Shown here one piece after another: positions 24,283 to 33,395 of a stretch of DNA of 53,828 bases; position 1 is the stretch's first letter; every line of letters begins with the position of its first letter. This DNA is from Phycisphaerales bacterium (GTDB lineage Bacteria; Planctomycetota; Phycisphaerae; Phycisphaerales; UBA1924), in NCBI GenBank assembly GCA_019750095.1, contig JAIEOW010000058.1, positions 1 through 53,828 on the forward strand. Direction: 5' to 3'. A model generated the notes under the pieces. That model was given only the letters and a program-made list of their open reading frames with translations. It did not search any database and was not told the origin of the DNA. A program made the position numbers and the translations under genes.

Positions 24283-25335
24283 TCAGTCATTCGGATTCGC
24301 GGGATCCTCAACGCGATTCGGGCCGGAGATCGACCAGAAACGGTCGCCCCACAGCCGGTCCTTCACGGTTTGAGAGACCGTGTACAGGTCCACGTGGCCG
24401 TCGACAAACACGAAGTTCGCCCCGCCACCCTTGTCGTCGCGCTTGCCCTTGTGCTGACGTCCGACGGCATTCAGCGTGGTGTTGGTCGTCAGATCATCGA
24501 TCACGCCCGCGCCGATCGCCGACTCACGCACGATGTCATTCAGACCCGGATACGAGAACGGAGCACGACCGGCACCCGTGCCTTCGGTGTACACCTGTGT
24601 GCCCGCACCGCGACCCACGAACGGCGTCACCGGGCGGTGGCTCTTGCTCTTCCAGTTCCCCGCACCTGTGCCGTCGGAGATCGTCTCCCACGTCCCGTTG
24701 AAGACATACTCCGTCGCCAGAATCGTCCGCACCGGGAACGTGATCTGGCTGTCACGAACGAGAATGTTCGTCCGCTCCCCACCAGAGGAATAGAACTTAT
24801 TTCGCGGAAAAATGGCCCCGTTTCCCGTGTACGCCGTGCGACGGGCCTGGCGGTCCTTTGGCGGATCGCTGGGGTTGGTGTTCCCCTGATCGTTCACCTG
24901 GCCTGGGTCCCAGTTCTTCTGCTCAGACCCCGGATTCGTCGCGGGAGCCCCGCCGCGAGCCACGCTGGCGCACGTGAACGCTTCCTCGGCGACCGACCCG
25001 CTCGCACCCGAATCAAACAGCGACGCCGACCAGTGGATGTACCCGTTCTGCGGATTCGGGTTCGTCAACTGCTGATCGTCAAAGTTCCAGTCAAAGCCCG
25101 TCTCGCTCCCCGCGTACACATAGTGCGGCGGAAAGAACTCCTTGTTCGTCGCGTTGTACGTCACCACGCCCTGGGCGACGGTGCGAATGTTCGCCGAGCA
25201 ACGCACCGTCCGCGCCGCTTCGCGGGCCTTGCCCAGCGACGGCAGGAGGATGCCGATCAACAGCGCGATGATGGCGATGACCACGAGAAGTTCGATCAAC
25301 GTGAAAGCGATGCGCGATCCGTGCTGCGTCCGCAT
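24283..25335 (-). CDS. type II secretion/pilin-like protein with prepilin N-terminus
   Basis: A 350-residue exported protein. A short basic leader ([10 protein letters not shown]) precedes the class III signal [20 protein letters not shown], to be cleaved and N-methylated by a PilD-type peptidase. The residue before Phe is Ala, not the usual Gly. [27 protein letters not shown] is typical of the planctomycete family with this N-terminus. Near the C-terminus [14 protein letters not shown] is the family's FVDGHV motif. Proteins of this kind are very numerous per planctomycete genome and their role is mostly unknown. ATG 25333-25335 puts the signal 11 residues in; the longer frame has 25 unrelated residues. 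Confidence 0.88.
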   Translation of the reverse strand: MRTQHGSRIAFTLIELLVVIAIIALLIGILLPSLGKAREAARTVRCSANIRTVAQGVVTYNATNKEFFPPHYVYAGSETGFDWNFDDQQLTNPNPQNGYIHWSASLFDSGASGSVAEEAFTCASVARGGAPATNPGSEQKNWDPGQVNDQGNTNPSDPPKDRQARRTAYTGNGAIFPRNKFYSSGGERTNILVRDSQITFPVRTILATEYVFNGTWETISDGTGAGNWKSKSHRPVTPFVGRGAGTQVYTEGTGAGRAPFSYPGLNDIVRESAIGAGVIDDLTTNTTLNAVGRQHKGKRDDKGGGANFVFVDGHVDLYTVSQTVKDRLWGDRFWSISGPNRVEDPANPND

Positions 25336-25905
25336 GGGTGGCTCCAAACCGATCCGATCCGCGTGCCTCACGCAAAACCGAATCAGCAGTTTGCAGACAG
25401 TATCAGCCACCCGTCACAAAGCGAACTCCTTTCATGTCAAGATTGCGCGCGTTTTCGCTCGTTAATCTCATCACTTTGCAATCTTTACATGGACTTCTTT
25501 CTTTACATGATCCTTGCGCAATCACAACACATGTCGTACTTAGCGCAACGCTCACGATTTCTTTACACATCACGCCAGCCACGTCTCGGCACCCGCCAAG
25601 TACCCACCACCGAAACAGGCGACACTTCGCGCGGCCCCTTCGGCCTCACTCTTTGAACACCTCGTCGGACGAATCTCAGACCCCGATCCGATGCTCGAAC
25701 GATGCTGCCACTCCGGAACGGTCATTTCGGTCAATACTCCAGAATCCCGATCCCGCTTCAGGGCTTACCCCCTACCCCACACACAGTTGGCGTCGTTCTT
25801 GGTGGCTTGTCATGGTGTCACGCGACGCCGCATTCTTTGCTATTCTGTCCCTATCGATCCGGTATTCTCCCGGCTCGTTCGTTTTTCGCCACTCAAGGAC
25901 CATCC
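25336..25905. other. 570-nt divergent intergenic region with TTTACA repeats
   Basis: It separates the pseudopilin gene (minus) from the OPT pair (plus). It is less GC-rich than its surroundings near 25440-25570 and holds three TTTACA-type repeats (ATCTTTACATG, TTCTTTACATG, TTCTTTACACA) about 25 to 70 nt apart. It probably contains both promoters. No gene is supported: reading frames crossing it have no recognisable content. Confidence 0.5.
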
Positions 25906-27981
25906 ATGGCCTCCTCCTTCGAACCACGTCCGGACTCTGACCAGCCCAGCTCGGCCATCCCCGGTGTGCCCGACCTTCCCGCCGACGCGACTCCGGAACA
26001 GAAAGACGCCCACTGGTTCAAACACGTCTATCAGGGCGACCGGATGCCCCAGCTCACGATCCGCGCCGTCGTCATGGGCGGGATTCTTGGGATGCTGATG
26101 TCCATCTCCAACCTCTATACCACTCTGGCGATCGGGTGGGGGTTCGGCGTCGCCATCACCGCGTGCGTCATGAGCTATGTGATCTGGAACGGCATCCGAG
26201 CGGCCACTGGCGGCGCGGCCTCGAAGATGTCCATCCTTGAAAACAACTGCATGCAGTCGACCGCCGCCGCCGCGGGCTCATCCACTGGCGCGACCATCGC
26301 CACCATGTTCGGCGCGTTGCTCCTGCTGGAAAAAGTCCCGGAGGGCAAGACCGCGGCCGACGTTGCTAGTTGGTCCATCAGCGGCGGGCAATGGTGGGTG
26401 GTCGCATCGTTTACCTTCTTGACCGCATGCCTCGGCGTCTTCCTCGCCGTGCCCATGAAGCGGCAGATGATCAATCACGAGCAGCTCCGATTCCCTTCGG
26501 GCGTTGCCGCCGCGGAAACGCTCAAGAGCTTGTACTCCGAGAGCGCGGACGCCGTGCAAAGGGCCTACACGCTGCTCATCGGCCTGCTCGCGGGTTTGAT
26601 CGTCGGCCTCTTGAATACCGCAGAGGGAGCCATTGCGGCCCTTGATCGGTTCTTCACACGCATCCCCATCCGACTTCCGGAGACTGTAAATCTCCCGCTC
26701 ACCGAGTGGGTCAAGAACAACCTCTGGTTCGGCAAGACGGGCGTGGCCTATCACGCGGAGATCAGTCTGCTGCTCATCGCCGCAGGAATCATCACCCGCA
26801 TGCGCGTCAGTCTGAGCATGTTCATCGGATCGGCATTCCTGTACTACATCGTCGGACCCTATCTCGTCAAGCTCGATCAGAAGATCCCCGGCTCCGGCTG
26901 GGTGGCCAACGCATCGGCTCCGGGCGGGTTCATCTTCGATGCCGCTCAGAAGTCCGTGGACACGGTCGTCAGCATCGATGTCGTCGGCGGCGGCACGGTC
27001 CTGCACTTCACGCGCTGGTCTCTCTGGGGCGGCACCGCCGTCATGGTCTTCGCATCGCTCACCACCCTCGCCCTTCAATGGAAGGTCGTCGCCCGCGCCT
27101 TCACCAGTCTCTTCGGCGGCAAGAAAGCCGGCGATGATCGACTCGCGGCAATCGAAGTTCCCAACTCCTGGATGATCATCGGGCTCATCCCGATCACCAT
27201 CGGCATGGTCGTCGTCCAGTACGTTGCGTTCGGCATCGCTTGGTGGGCCGGGCTCATCGCCATCGCCATGAGCTTTATCCTCTCCATGGTGGCCTGTCGT
27301 TCGACGGGTGAGACCGACACCAACCCCATCGGCGCGATGGGCAAGGTCATGCAGCTCACCTTCGCCGTGCTCAAGCCAGGGCAGATCATCCCGAACCTCG
27401 CCTCTGCCGGCGTCGCGGCCAACTCCGCCGCCGCCAGCGCCGATCTGCTCACCGATCTCAAGTCGGGCTATCTGCTCGGCGCGAATCCGCGGCGCCAGTT
27501 CATCGCCCAGTTCGTGGGCGTCTTCTTCGGCACGCTCGCGATCGTTCCCGCCTGGTTCCTGATGATCCCAAACAAGGCCGCGCTCGAGAAATACGCCCTG
27601 CCCGCCACTCAGCAGTGGGCCGCGGTCGCCAAGGTCCTGACCGAGGGCCTGCACAAGCTCCCCGACTCGGCCAAGTACGCTCTGCTCATCGGCGCGCTCG
27701 TGGGCATCGCCATTCCACTCATCGAACGCCTCGTCCCCAAAAACCTTCGTGGCTATTTGCCGAGCGCGATGGGCCTGGGGCTGTCGTGGGTCATCCCCTT
27801 TGGCAACGCATTTAGCTTCCTCCTCGGTGCGATCATCGTCTGGGCCTGGGAAAAGCTCAGCGCGAAGACCGCCGACCGCTACTCCGTCGCCATCGCCTCT
27901 GGCGTCATCGCCGGCGAGAGCTTGATGAAGGCCATCATTGCGATGACCGCAACCGCACTGGGCTTCTTCGCCAGCAAGTAG
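25906..27981 (+). CDS. OPT-family oligopeptide/metal-chelate transporter 1
   Basis: A 691-residue polytopic inner-membrane protein of the oligopeptide transporter family, which takes up small peptides or metal-siderophore complexes. The early segment MPQLTIRAVVMGGILGMLM with SNLYTTLAIGWGFGVAIT is the OPT start. SILENNCMQSTAAAAGSSTGA is the conserved NN-Q-S/T-A-A-G motif. PMKRQMINHEQLRFPSGVAAAETL is the family's loop. About 14-16 hydrophobic segments follow. ATG 25906-25908 (MASSFEPRPDSDQ) is chosen since upstream sequence is not protein-like. It is 63 nt upstream of a second OPT gene. Substrate is open. Confidence 0.92.
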   Translation: MASSFEPRPDSDQPSSAIPGVPDLPADATPEQKDAHWFKHVYQGDRMPQLTIRAVVMGGILGMLMSISNLYTTLAIGWGFGVAITACVMSYVIWNGIRAATGGAASKMSILENNCMQSTAAAAGSSTGATIATMFGALLLLEKVPEGKTAADVASWSISGGQWWVVASFTFLTACLGVFLAVPMKRQMINHEQLRFPSGVAAAETLKSLYSESADAVQRAYTLLIGLLAGLIVGLLNTAEGAIAALDRFFTRIPIRLPETVNLPLTEWVKNNLWFGKTGVAYHAEISLLLIAAGIITRMRVSLSMFIGSAFLYYIVGPYLVKLDQKIPGSGWVANASAPGGFIFDAAQKSVDTVVSIDVVGGGTVLHFTRWSLWGGTAVMVFASLTTLALQWKVVARAFTSLFGGKKAGDDRLAAIEVPNSWMIIGLIPITIGMVVVQYVAFGIAWWAGLIAIAMSFILSMVACRSTGETDTNPIGAMGKVMQLTFAVLKPGQIIPNLASAGVAANSAAASADLLTDLKSGYLLGANPRRQFIAQFVGVFFGTLAIVPAWFLMIPNKAALEKYALPATQQWAAVAKVLTEGLHKLPDSAKYALLIGALVGIAIPLIERLVPKNLRGYLPSAMGLGLSWVIPFGNAFSFLLGAIIVWAWEKLSAKTADRYSVAIASGVIAGESLMKAIIAMTATALGFFASK

Positions 27982-28044
27982 TCTCATCGTCCATCGATCC
28001 ACGCTCGCACGCACGCGGGTTCGCCGCGCACACACCACCCCACT

Positions 28045-30030
28045 ATGGCCATCCCACAACTCACCGAAGACCAGATCCGTACCTGGACCCGCGAACAGAA
28101 AGACCGCTGGTGGCTGGAGAAGGTCTATCGCGGCTCCATGCCTCAGCTCACGCTCCGCTCGGCACTCACCGGCTTCATCCTGGGCGGAGCACTCAGCGCC
28201 ACCAACCTCTACATCGGCGCCAAAACCGGCTGGACCCTCGGCGTCGGCCTGACCAGCGTCATCCTCGCTTTCGCCACCTTCAAGCTCCTCAGCTCGCTCG
28301 GCGCCAAGGACATGACCATCCTTGAAAACAACGCCAGCCAGAGCGTCGCCACCGCCGCCGGATACATGACCGGCCCGCTCATCTCCGGCATCGCCGCGTA
28401 CATGATGGTGACCAACACCGTCATGCCCTGGTGGCAGATGATGCTCTTCAACGTCGTCCTCTCGATCCTCGGCGTGCTCGTCGCCTTTCCGATGAAACGC
28501 CGCTTCATCAACGACGAACAGGCCCCCTTCCCCGAAGGAGCGGCCTGCGGCGTGGTGCTCGACACGCTCTATTCCTCTGACGCCAACGTCGGCATCTTCA
28601 AGGCCAAGGTCCTGGCCTTCGCCGCCTTGCTCGCTGGCGGGCTCAAGTTCATCACCGGCGAGTCGTACCAGACATTCCTCCAGGCCAAAGTCCTGGGCCT
28701 GAGCACCGTGCGATGGATCAGCGAGCATCTCGACGGGTGGTACTACGACCTCGTCGCAAACAAAGCCGCGCCGATGCCCCTCATCAGCGGCATCGATCCG
28801 CGGAAGCTCGGCCTCTCGCCCACGCTCGACCTCGCGATGTTTGGCGCGGGCGGGCTGATGAACATCCGCTACGCCGTCAACATGTTCCTCGGCATGATCG
28901 CCGCGTATGTCATCGCCGCGCCCATCGCGATCAACAACGGCTGGGTCTTCAAGCAGGGCGTGGCCCTGACCGCCGACGCGGCGTTCAAGCAGCGCGACGT
29001 GCTCACCAGTTGGCTGCTCTGGCCGGGTGTCGCCATGCTCGTGTGCGCCAGCATGACCGCCTTCTTCGCCAAGCCCAAGCTCATCATCAAGGCCTTCACC
29101 GGCGTGTTCAGCAAGAAGCAGGCCGGCTCCGATCCACTCGCGCACATCGAAGTTCCGCTCTGGATTTCGTGGGTCGGTATCCCCCTCGTCGGAGCCGTCG
29201 GCGTCATCATGGCCCATGAGTGGTTCCAGGTGCGGTGGGACCTCGGCGCGCTCGCCATCCTCCTCACCATCGTGCTCACGCTCATCGCGGCCAACGCGAC
29301 CGCCGCCACCAGCATCACGCCCACGGGCTCACTCTCAAAGATCACCCAGTTCACCTTCGGCGTTCTGGACCCGAAGCACGCCCCGACCAACCTCATGACC
29401 GCGACGATCACCACCGAGGTCGCCAGCAACGCGAGCAACCTGCTCATGGACATCAAGCCCGGCTACATGCTGGGCGGCAAGCCGCGGCACCAGGTCTGGG
29501 GCCACATCATCGGCATCATCGCCGGCGCGTGCGCATCGACTCCGCTCTTTTACGTCTTGTTCATGCCCAAGTACAAAGCGGGTGACAACCTCGCCGACAC
29601 GCTCATCACCGACACCTTCAGCTTCACCGCGGCGGTGCAGTGGAAGGGCATCAGCGAGTTCATCGGCGGGCTGACCGGCGATGCCGGGCTGACGGCGATC
29701 ATCCACCCCAGCGCGCTCTCGGTCATGGCCGTCGCCGCGTTCATCGGCGTGCTCTTCGAACTCGTCCGCACCTTCACGAAGGGCAAGTTCCCCTTCGCAC
29801 CCGTCGCCTTTGCCCTCGGCGTCGTCCTCCCGCCGGATTCCACGTTCTGGATGTTCCTCGGCGCGGTCTTCTTCTGGTTCTGCGGCAAGGTGTTCGGCAA
29901 GTCCTCGAACTCCAACTCCCTCGGCAAACGCGTGTTCGTCGAGACCCACGAACCGATCTGCGCGGGGCTCATTGCCGGTGCCGCGCTCATCGGGATCGGC
30001 GACATTCTGGTGGGTGCGTTCCTGCTGTAA
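28045..30030 (+). CDS. OPT-family oligopeptide/metal-chelate transporter 2
   Basis: A 661-residue paralogue of the preceding protein. Matching blocks are MPQLTLRSALTGFILGGALS, SATNLYIGAKTGWTLGVGLT, TILENNASQSVATAAGYMTG and FPMKRRFINDEQAPFPEGAA. The N-terminus is shorter by about 25 residues. Both genes are probably one transcript. The ligand-facing motifs differ between the two (NNCMQST against NNASQSV), so they may have different substrates or form a heteromer. The gene converges on the TrkA/RyR gene, stop to stop with 5 nt between. Confidence 0.92.
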   Translation: MAIPQLTEDQIRTWTREQKDRWWLEKVYRGSMPQLTLRSALTGFILGGALSATNLYIGAKTGWTLGVGLTSVILAFATFKLLSSLGAKDMTILENNASQSVATAAGYMTGPLISGIAAYMMVTNTVMPWWQMMLFNVVLSILGVLVAFPMKRRFINDEQAPFPEGAACGVVLDTLYSSDANVGIFKAKVLAFAALLAGGLKFITGESYQTFLQAKVLGLSTVRWISEHLDGWYYDLVANKAAPMPLISGIDPRKLGLSPTLDLAMFGAGGLMNIRYAVNMFLGMIAAYVIAAPIAINNGWVFKQGVALTADAAFKQRDVLTSWLLWPGVAMLVCASMTAFFAKPKLIIKAFTGVFSKKQAGSDPLAHIEVPLWISWVGIPLVGAVGVIMAHEWFQVRWDLGALAILLTIVLTLIAANATAATSITPTGSLSKITQFTFGVLDPKHAPTNLMTATITTEVASNASNLLMDIKPGYMLGGKPRHQVWGHIIGIIAGACASTPLFYVLFMPKYKAGDNLADTLITDTFSFTAAVQWKGISEFIGGLTGDAGLTAIIHPSALSVMAVAAFIGVLFELVRTFTKGKFPFAPVAFALGVVLPPDSTFWMFLGAVFFWFCGKVFGKSSNSNSLGKRVFVETHEPICAGLIAGAALIGIGDILVGAFLL

Positions 30031-30035
30031 CGCCA

Positions 30036-31970
30036 TCAGACTCCGTCGGAAGCATCCACCCGCACGAGAACACACTCCTTGCTCTCTCTGCAGTGTTCCA
30101 GAACGGCGGCCGCCTGTGCGTCGTCCTTCTTCTGCTCCTTCTCGGGCAAGTTCTCCCAGTTCACGATCTGATGCCGCAACTTGAATCTATTGTCTCGCAC
30201 TCCGAATGACCATCCGTCGATCAGTCGCTCAGACAACCAGCGATTGTGCTCGATCTTCGCGAAGACCTGACGCTGTGCCGCGGGAATCTCATCGGGATTC
30301 ACCGGGACAATCGTTGTCTTCCTGCGTTCAACCCTGAGTCCAATCGGTGCGAGCTTGAGGTTCACCTGAGCCGCGGCCGATCGGTTCGATCGCTTTTCCC
30401 AGCCGAGCGCGTTCGCGAACGCCGGCGCCGCGGGCGAATCGTTTCTGTGATAGCCGTTGTAGATCACCTCGGCAAGATGGTCTTCGATTTGCCAAGACAG
30501 TCGATCGTGCGCACACACTTCTCGGCACAAACCGAACGTGGACAACTCCGCCGTGTTCGAGACCTTGCCGAGCGTTTTACGCCGAGGCACGAACGCGAAG
30601 ATCGGAACGGGCTTGAAGCCATCCCGATACGCCCGCGTCGGCGTCGCGAGCGACTTGGCATCAACGATCCGCATGTCCAGTTCATCCCGCAACCGCTGGG
30701 CCATCGCGCAGTTGTCATCCTCGCCCTCGCCGCAGACGATGACCACCGGACGAACGCGGGGCATTCCCGAGAGCTCGCACAGACGATCCGTCACCAGCGG
30801 ATTGGTCGCCAGCCCGCACACGCGCGCAAACCCTCCGTTCAGCACGAACTCGACCCCGCGATCACCGGGCCCCGCCGCCCCACGCTCGTGCACCTGCACA
30901 TTCCAGCCCCAATCGTCCCGATCCTCCTGCGGCTTCCAGGCATCGCCGAAGGGCACGCCGAAAACGCGCGGATAGCGGGCGCAGAAACGCGCCACGGCAT
31001 CGCTCTCGCGATCCTCCACAACCACCGTCATGCGCGATCGGCGGAGGTTCGGAAAGTGCGCAAGCTCAGCGATTTGCAGCACCAGCGTCTGCGCCATGCG
31101 ACCGAAACCAATCACTACGAAATGAATCGTCTCATCCTCGCGCACTCGCAACACCGACAGTTTGCGCTCGAGGAAATCTCGGGCGGCAAGCTCCGAAACG
31201 TCGAAGGCACGTACATCGCACCCGTTCGCAGCACCCACCTGCTCCAGCCGACGCCCCAGTTCCGCGTTGGTCATGTTGCAGTGCAATCTCGGCTTGGAGA
31301 GCCTGGATGTTCTGAGCAGTTCTACCACATCCGTCACACCCTCAGCGTTGCACTCGTCATCGCCCATGCAGAAGTACACGTGAGAGGCCGACCTCACCCG
31401 CGCCTGTGAGATGGCGAACTTCTCCGTTGCGTCTCCAAACACCACCATCGCCCCAAGCTCACGCAGTGCGTCCACGCGATCGTTCTGTTCGTCACGCTCA
31501 ATGATCACCACGCGTTTGCCGCTCTCCAGCGCGCTTCGTGCAATCTCTTCCCCGATCTGCCCGATTCCGCACACGACCACGTGCTTCCTGGTGCACATGA
31601 TCCAGGCCCGATCCAGCGATTCCCAGAACAGCCCGCGGATCACCGCGAACGCCACCAGCGTGACCGTCGCCATTCCAAGGAGCCGAGACACCACCATCAG
31701 CCAGTGGTCCCCTGCATTCGACTCGCCGTTCAGCAGCAGGTTCTGCGCCCCAAAGTGGATCGCGTTCGCAAACGCCGCGCCGAACTCCGGCATCTGCTTT
31801 TCGCTGCATTGCAGCCAGCCAACTGCGCCGCTGACCACCGTCAGCATTGCCGAGACCAGCACCACCACGCCCATCCCTTTCGTGCGACCGCGTCGAGCGA
31901 TGAACATCGCGAGCGCACCCGCGCCGAGCACCGTCAGCACAATCAGCGCGACCTGCACCGCCGTGTCCAT
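30036..31970 (-). CDS. membrane protein with TrkA-N domains and C-terminal RyR domain
   Basis: A 644-residue protein. The N-terminal ~125 residues hold three hydrophobic segments (VALIVLTVLGAGALAMFI, MGVVVLVSAMLTVVSGAVG, WLMVVSRLLGMATVTLVAFA). A pore-helix-like stretch lies between the second and third, but no TVGYG filter is present. A TrkA-N/RCK Rossmann domain follows (HVVVCGIGQIGEEIARSA, VVIIERDEQ). A second nucleotide-fold starts IHFVVIGFGRMAQTLVLQ. The C-terminus is an RyR domain: KIEHNRWLSERLIDGWSFG, then LRHQIVNWENLPEKEQKKD. It resembles CASTOR/POLLUX-like ion channels in layout, and bacterial RyR domains are thought to bind nucleotide-derived ligands. ATG 31968-31970 has GGAGGG upstream. 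An ion channel gated by a nucleotide signal is my inference. Confidence 0.8.
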   Translation of the reverse strand: MDTAVQVALIVLTVLGAGALAMFIARRGRTKGMGVVVLVSAMLTVVSGAVGWLQCSEKQMPEFGAAFANAIHFGAQNLLLNGESNAGDHWLMVVSRLLGMATVTLVAFAVIRGLFWESLDRAWIMCTRKHVVVCGIGQIGEEIARSALESGKRVVIIERDEQNDRVDALRELGAMVVFGDATEKFAISQARVRSASHVYFCMGDDECNAEGVTDVVELLRTSRLSKPRLHCNMTNAELGRRLEQVGAANGCDVRAFDVSELAARDFLERKLSVLRVREDETIHFVVIGFGRMAQTLVLQIAELAHFPNLRRSRMTVVVEDRESDAVARFCARYPRVFGVPFGDAWKPQEDRDDWGWNVQVHERGAAGPGDRGVEFVLNGGFARVCGLATNPLVTDRLCELSGMPRVRPVVIVCGEGEDDNCAMAQRLRDELDMRIVDAKSLATPTRAYRDGFKPVPIFAFVPRRKTLGKVSNTAELSTFGLCREVCAHDRLSWQIEDHLAEVIYNGYHRNDSPAAPAFANALGWEKRSNRSAAAQVNLKLAPIGLRVERRKTTIVPVNPDEIPAAQRQVFAKIEHNRWLSERLIDGWSFGVRDNRFKLRHQIVNWENLPEKEQKKDDAQAAAVLEHCRESKECVLVRVDASDGV

Positions 31971-32036
31971 GACCAACCCTCCTCGGCTGACTGCGATGCG
32001 ACCCGCCCACTCCATTGCGCCACGCCACTTCCCACC

Positions 32037-32924
32037 CTACGCCTGCGCCGCCGCCACGCCGATCACACTCACCCCGAGCTGATCCGCCAGTTCCAGAAGC
32101 TGCGGCTTGTCGATCATGATCACATCGCCCGCCGCAAGTGCCAAGCACCGCCCACCATGCTTGTACAGCATCTCGATCGTCGCCGGCCCAACCGTCGGCA
32201 CATCGCTCCGGCGATCGTGACCTGCGCGTGCCCCTTTGCAAAGCGTCCACCCCGTCGCGCGGCAGATCACCCCGACCCGCTCGATCATGCGGTCGGTCCC
32301 CTCCACCGCTTCCACCGCGATGATGTCGCGGTCTCGCACCGCGATCGCCTGGCCGATGTCCAGCCGCAGCGTCTGGCTGAGCAGGGGCCAACTGAAAGCG
32401 ATGTCGGCTCGCTGCTGGGCCGTCGGCTGGCGCTTGGTCATCACGCCGGCCTCGGCCAGTTGGTCCATGATTGGGGCGGTCGAGTCGATCAGGTGCACTC
32501 CATTTCGGCTCAGCTCATTCGCAACCGCCACGAGCACCGCATGCGACCTTCGATCGTGGCGAAGATGCCGAAACCACGCCAGAAGAGTCTGCGGGTCCGG
32601 CACGTGATGGATGATACTCCAAGGCATGCCATACATCAGCCGGGCTTTGTCGATCCGACCCACCATGATCGCATGCCGAACATCCACCTTGCGGAGCAAT
32701 CCTCCCCAACTCGCGACCCGCAACACCCCGACCTTGCGAAACGTTGTGCAAAGCCCAGGAAGCTCCGGTTCGTACTGATTCCGCAGCCCGAGTGCATGAA
32801 TTGGGTGGCCCGCCGCAGCCAAACCCTTGGCGATCATGATCGGCAGGCGACCACCCGCCGCGATCAACCCGATGGGTGTCGGCGGGGCCGGTGGATCAGG
32901 CAAAATGGTCAGCGTGGCCGCCAT
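32037..32924 (-). CDS. lpxI: LpxI-family UDP-2,3-diacylglucosamine hydrolase (DUF1009)
   Basis: A 295-residue cytosolic enzyme for lipid A synthesis, giving lipid X and UMP from UDP-2,3-diacylglucosamine. The N-terminal domain starts PIGLIAAGGRLPIMIAKGLAAAGHPIHALGL. Then come the middle stretch GVMTKRQPTAQQRADI, and the C-terminal domain IGQAIAVRDRDIIAVEAVEGTDRMIERV with KGARAGHDRRSDVPTVGPATIEML, all characteristic of LpxI/DUF1009. ATG 32922-32924 gives a normal length of about 295; another in-frame ATG at 32985-32987 would add 21 residues (MVALPKGGGGALGP). Neither has a strong ribosome binding site. A gap of 66 nt separates its end from the start of the RyR gene downstream. Confidence 0.85.
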   Translation of the reverse strand: MAATLTILPDPPAPPTPIGLIAAGGRLPIMIAKGLAAAGHPIHALGLRNQYEPELPGLCTTFRKVGVLRVASWGGLLRKVDVRHAIMVGRIDKARLMYGMPWSIIHHVPDPQTLLAWFRHLRHDRRSHAVLVAVANELSRNGVHLIDSTAPIMDQLAEAGVMTKRQPTAQQRADIAFSWPLLSQTLRLDIGQAIAVRDRDIIAVEAVEGTDRMIERVGVICRATGWTLCKGARAGHDRRSDVPTVGPATIEMLYKHGGRCLALAAGDVIMIDKPQLLELADQLGVSVIGVAAAQA

Positions 32925-33077
32925 GAGTTTGCTCGTCGTGACCGCGGGCCCCAACGCCCCCCCACCACCCTTGGGGAGAGCGACCATGACGACCCGAGAG
33001 TGTATCGGCTCAAACCACCCACTGGCAACGATCCTCCGGTTTTGACCGCTTCGCCCACATTCGCCGATAGACCCGCA

Positions 33078-33380
33078 ATGCCCGACCCTCGGGACATCCT
33101 CGATCTCTCCGCCCTGCCCGCGTCCAACGCGGTATCCCCACAGAATGTCCGCAACTCGGCATCCGCCGACCTCGACGCCCACGATCCCCACCCTGGTGAC
33201 GCGTCCTCGGGACGCCCGTATCTGCGGCTGTGGTTCGAGTGCGCAAAGCAATACACCCGCGCGTATCGCTCTCCCGACGGCACGGCGTACGTCGGCAGAT
33301 GCCCCGCCTGCGGTGCGTCCACCCGCTTTCGCGTCGGCTCCGGCGGCACCAGTGAACGCTTCTTTAGAGTGAGCTGCTAA
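33078..33380 (+). CDS. small conserved planctomycete-type protein with CPxC motif
   Basis: A 100-residue protein with a disordered N-terminal half and a compact C-terminal half: YLRLWFECAKQYTRAYRSPD, then YVGRCPACGAS, then GGTSERFFRVSC. One CPAC pair plus Cys residues at FEC and the C-terminus could form a zinc ribbon. I recall similar small proteins in other planctomycetes, with the YxRxWFEC and RFFxVSC signatures, but cannot name the family. It is divergent from lpxI with 153 nt between, and its stop lies 15 nt from the converging radical SAM gene. Confidence 0.6.
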   Translation: MPDPRDILDLSALPASNAVSPQNVRNSASADLDAHDPHPGDASSGRPYLRLWFECAKQYTRAYRSPDGTAYVGRCPACGASTRFRVGSGGTSERFFRVSC

Positions 33381-33395
33381 TCGATCCGCATGCTG

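Noticed and set aside
26278..29217. A minus-strand open frame of 979 codons across both OPT genes
   Set aside because: It runs across two real genes and the gap between them, and is His/Asp/Glu/Arg-rich as expected of a GC-rich antisense frame.
31581..33380. A 599-residue plus-strand protein
   Set aside because: Most of it is antisense to the TrkA/RyR and lpxI genes. Only its last 100 codons (33078-33380) look like a gene.
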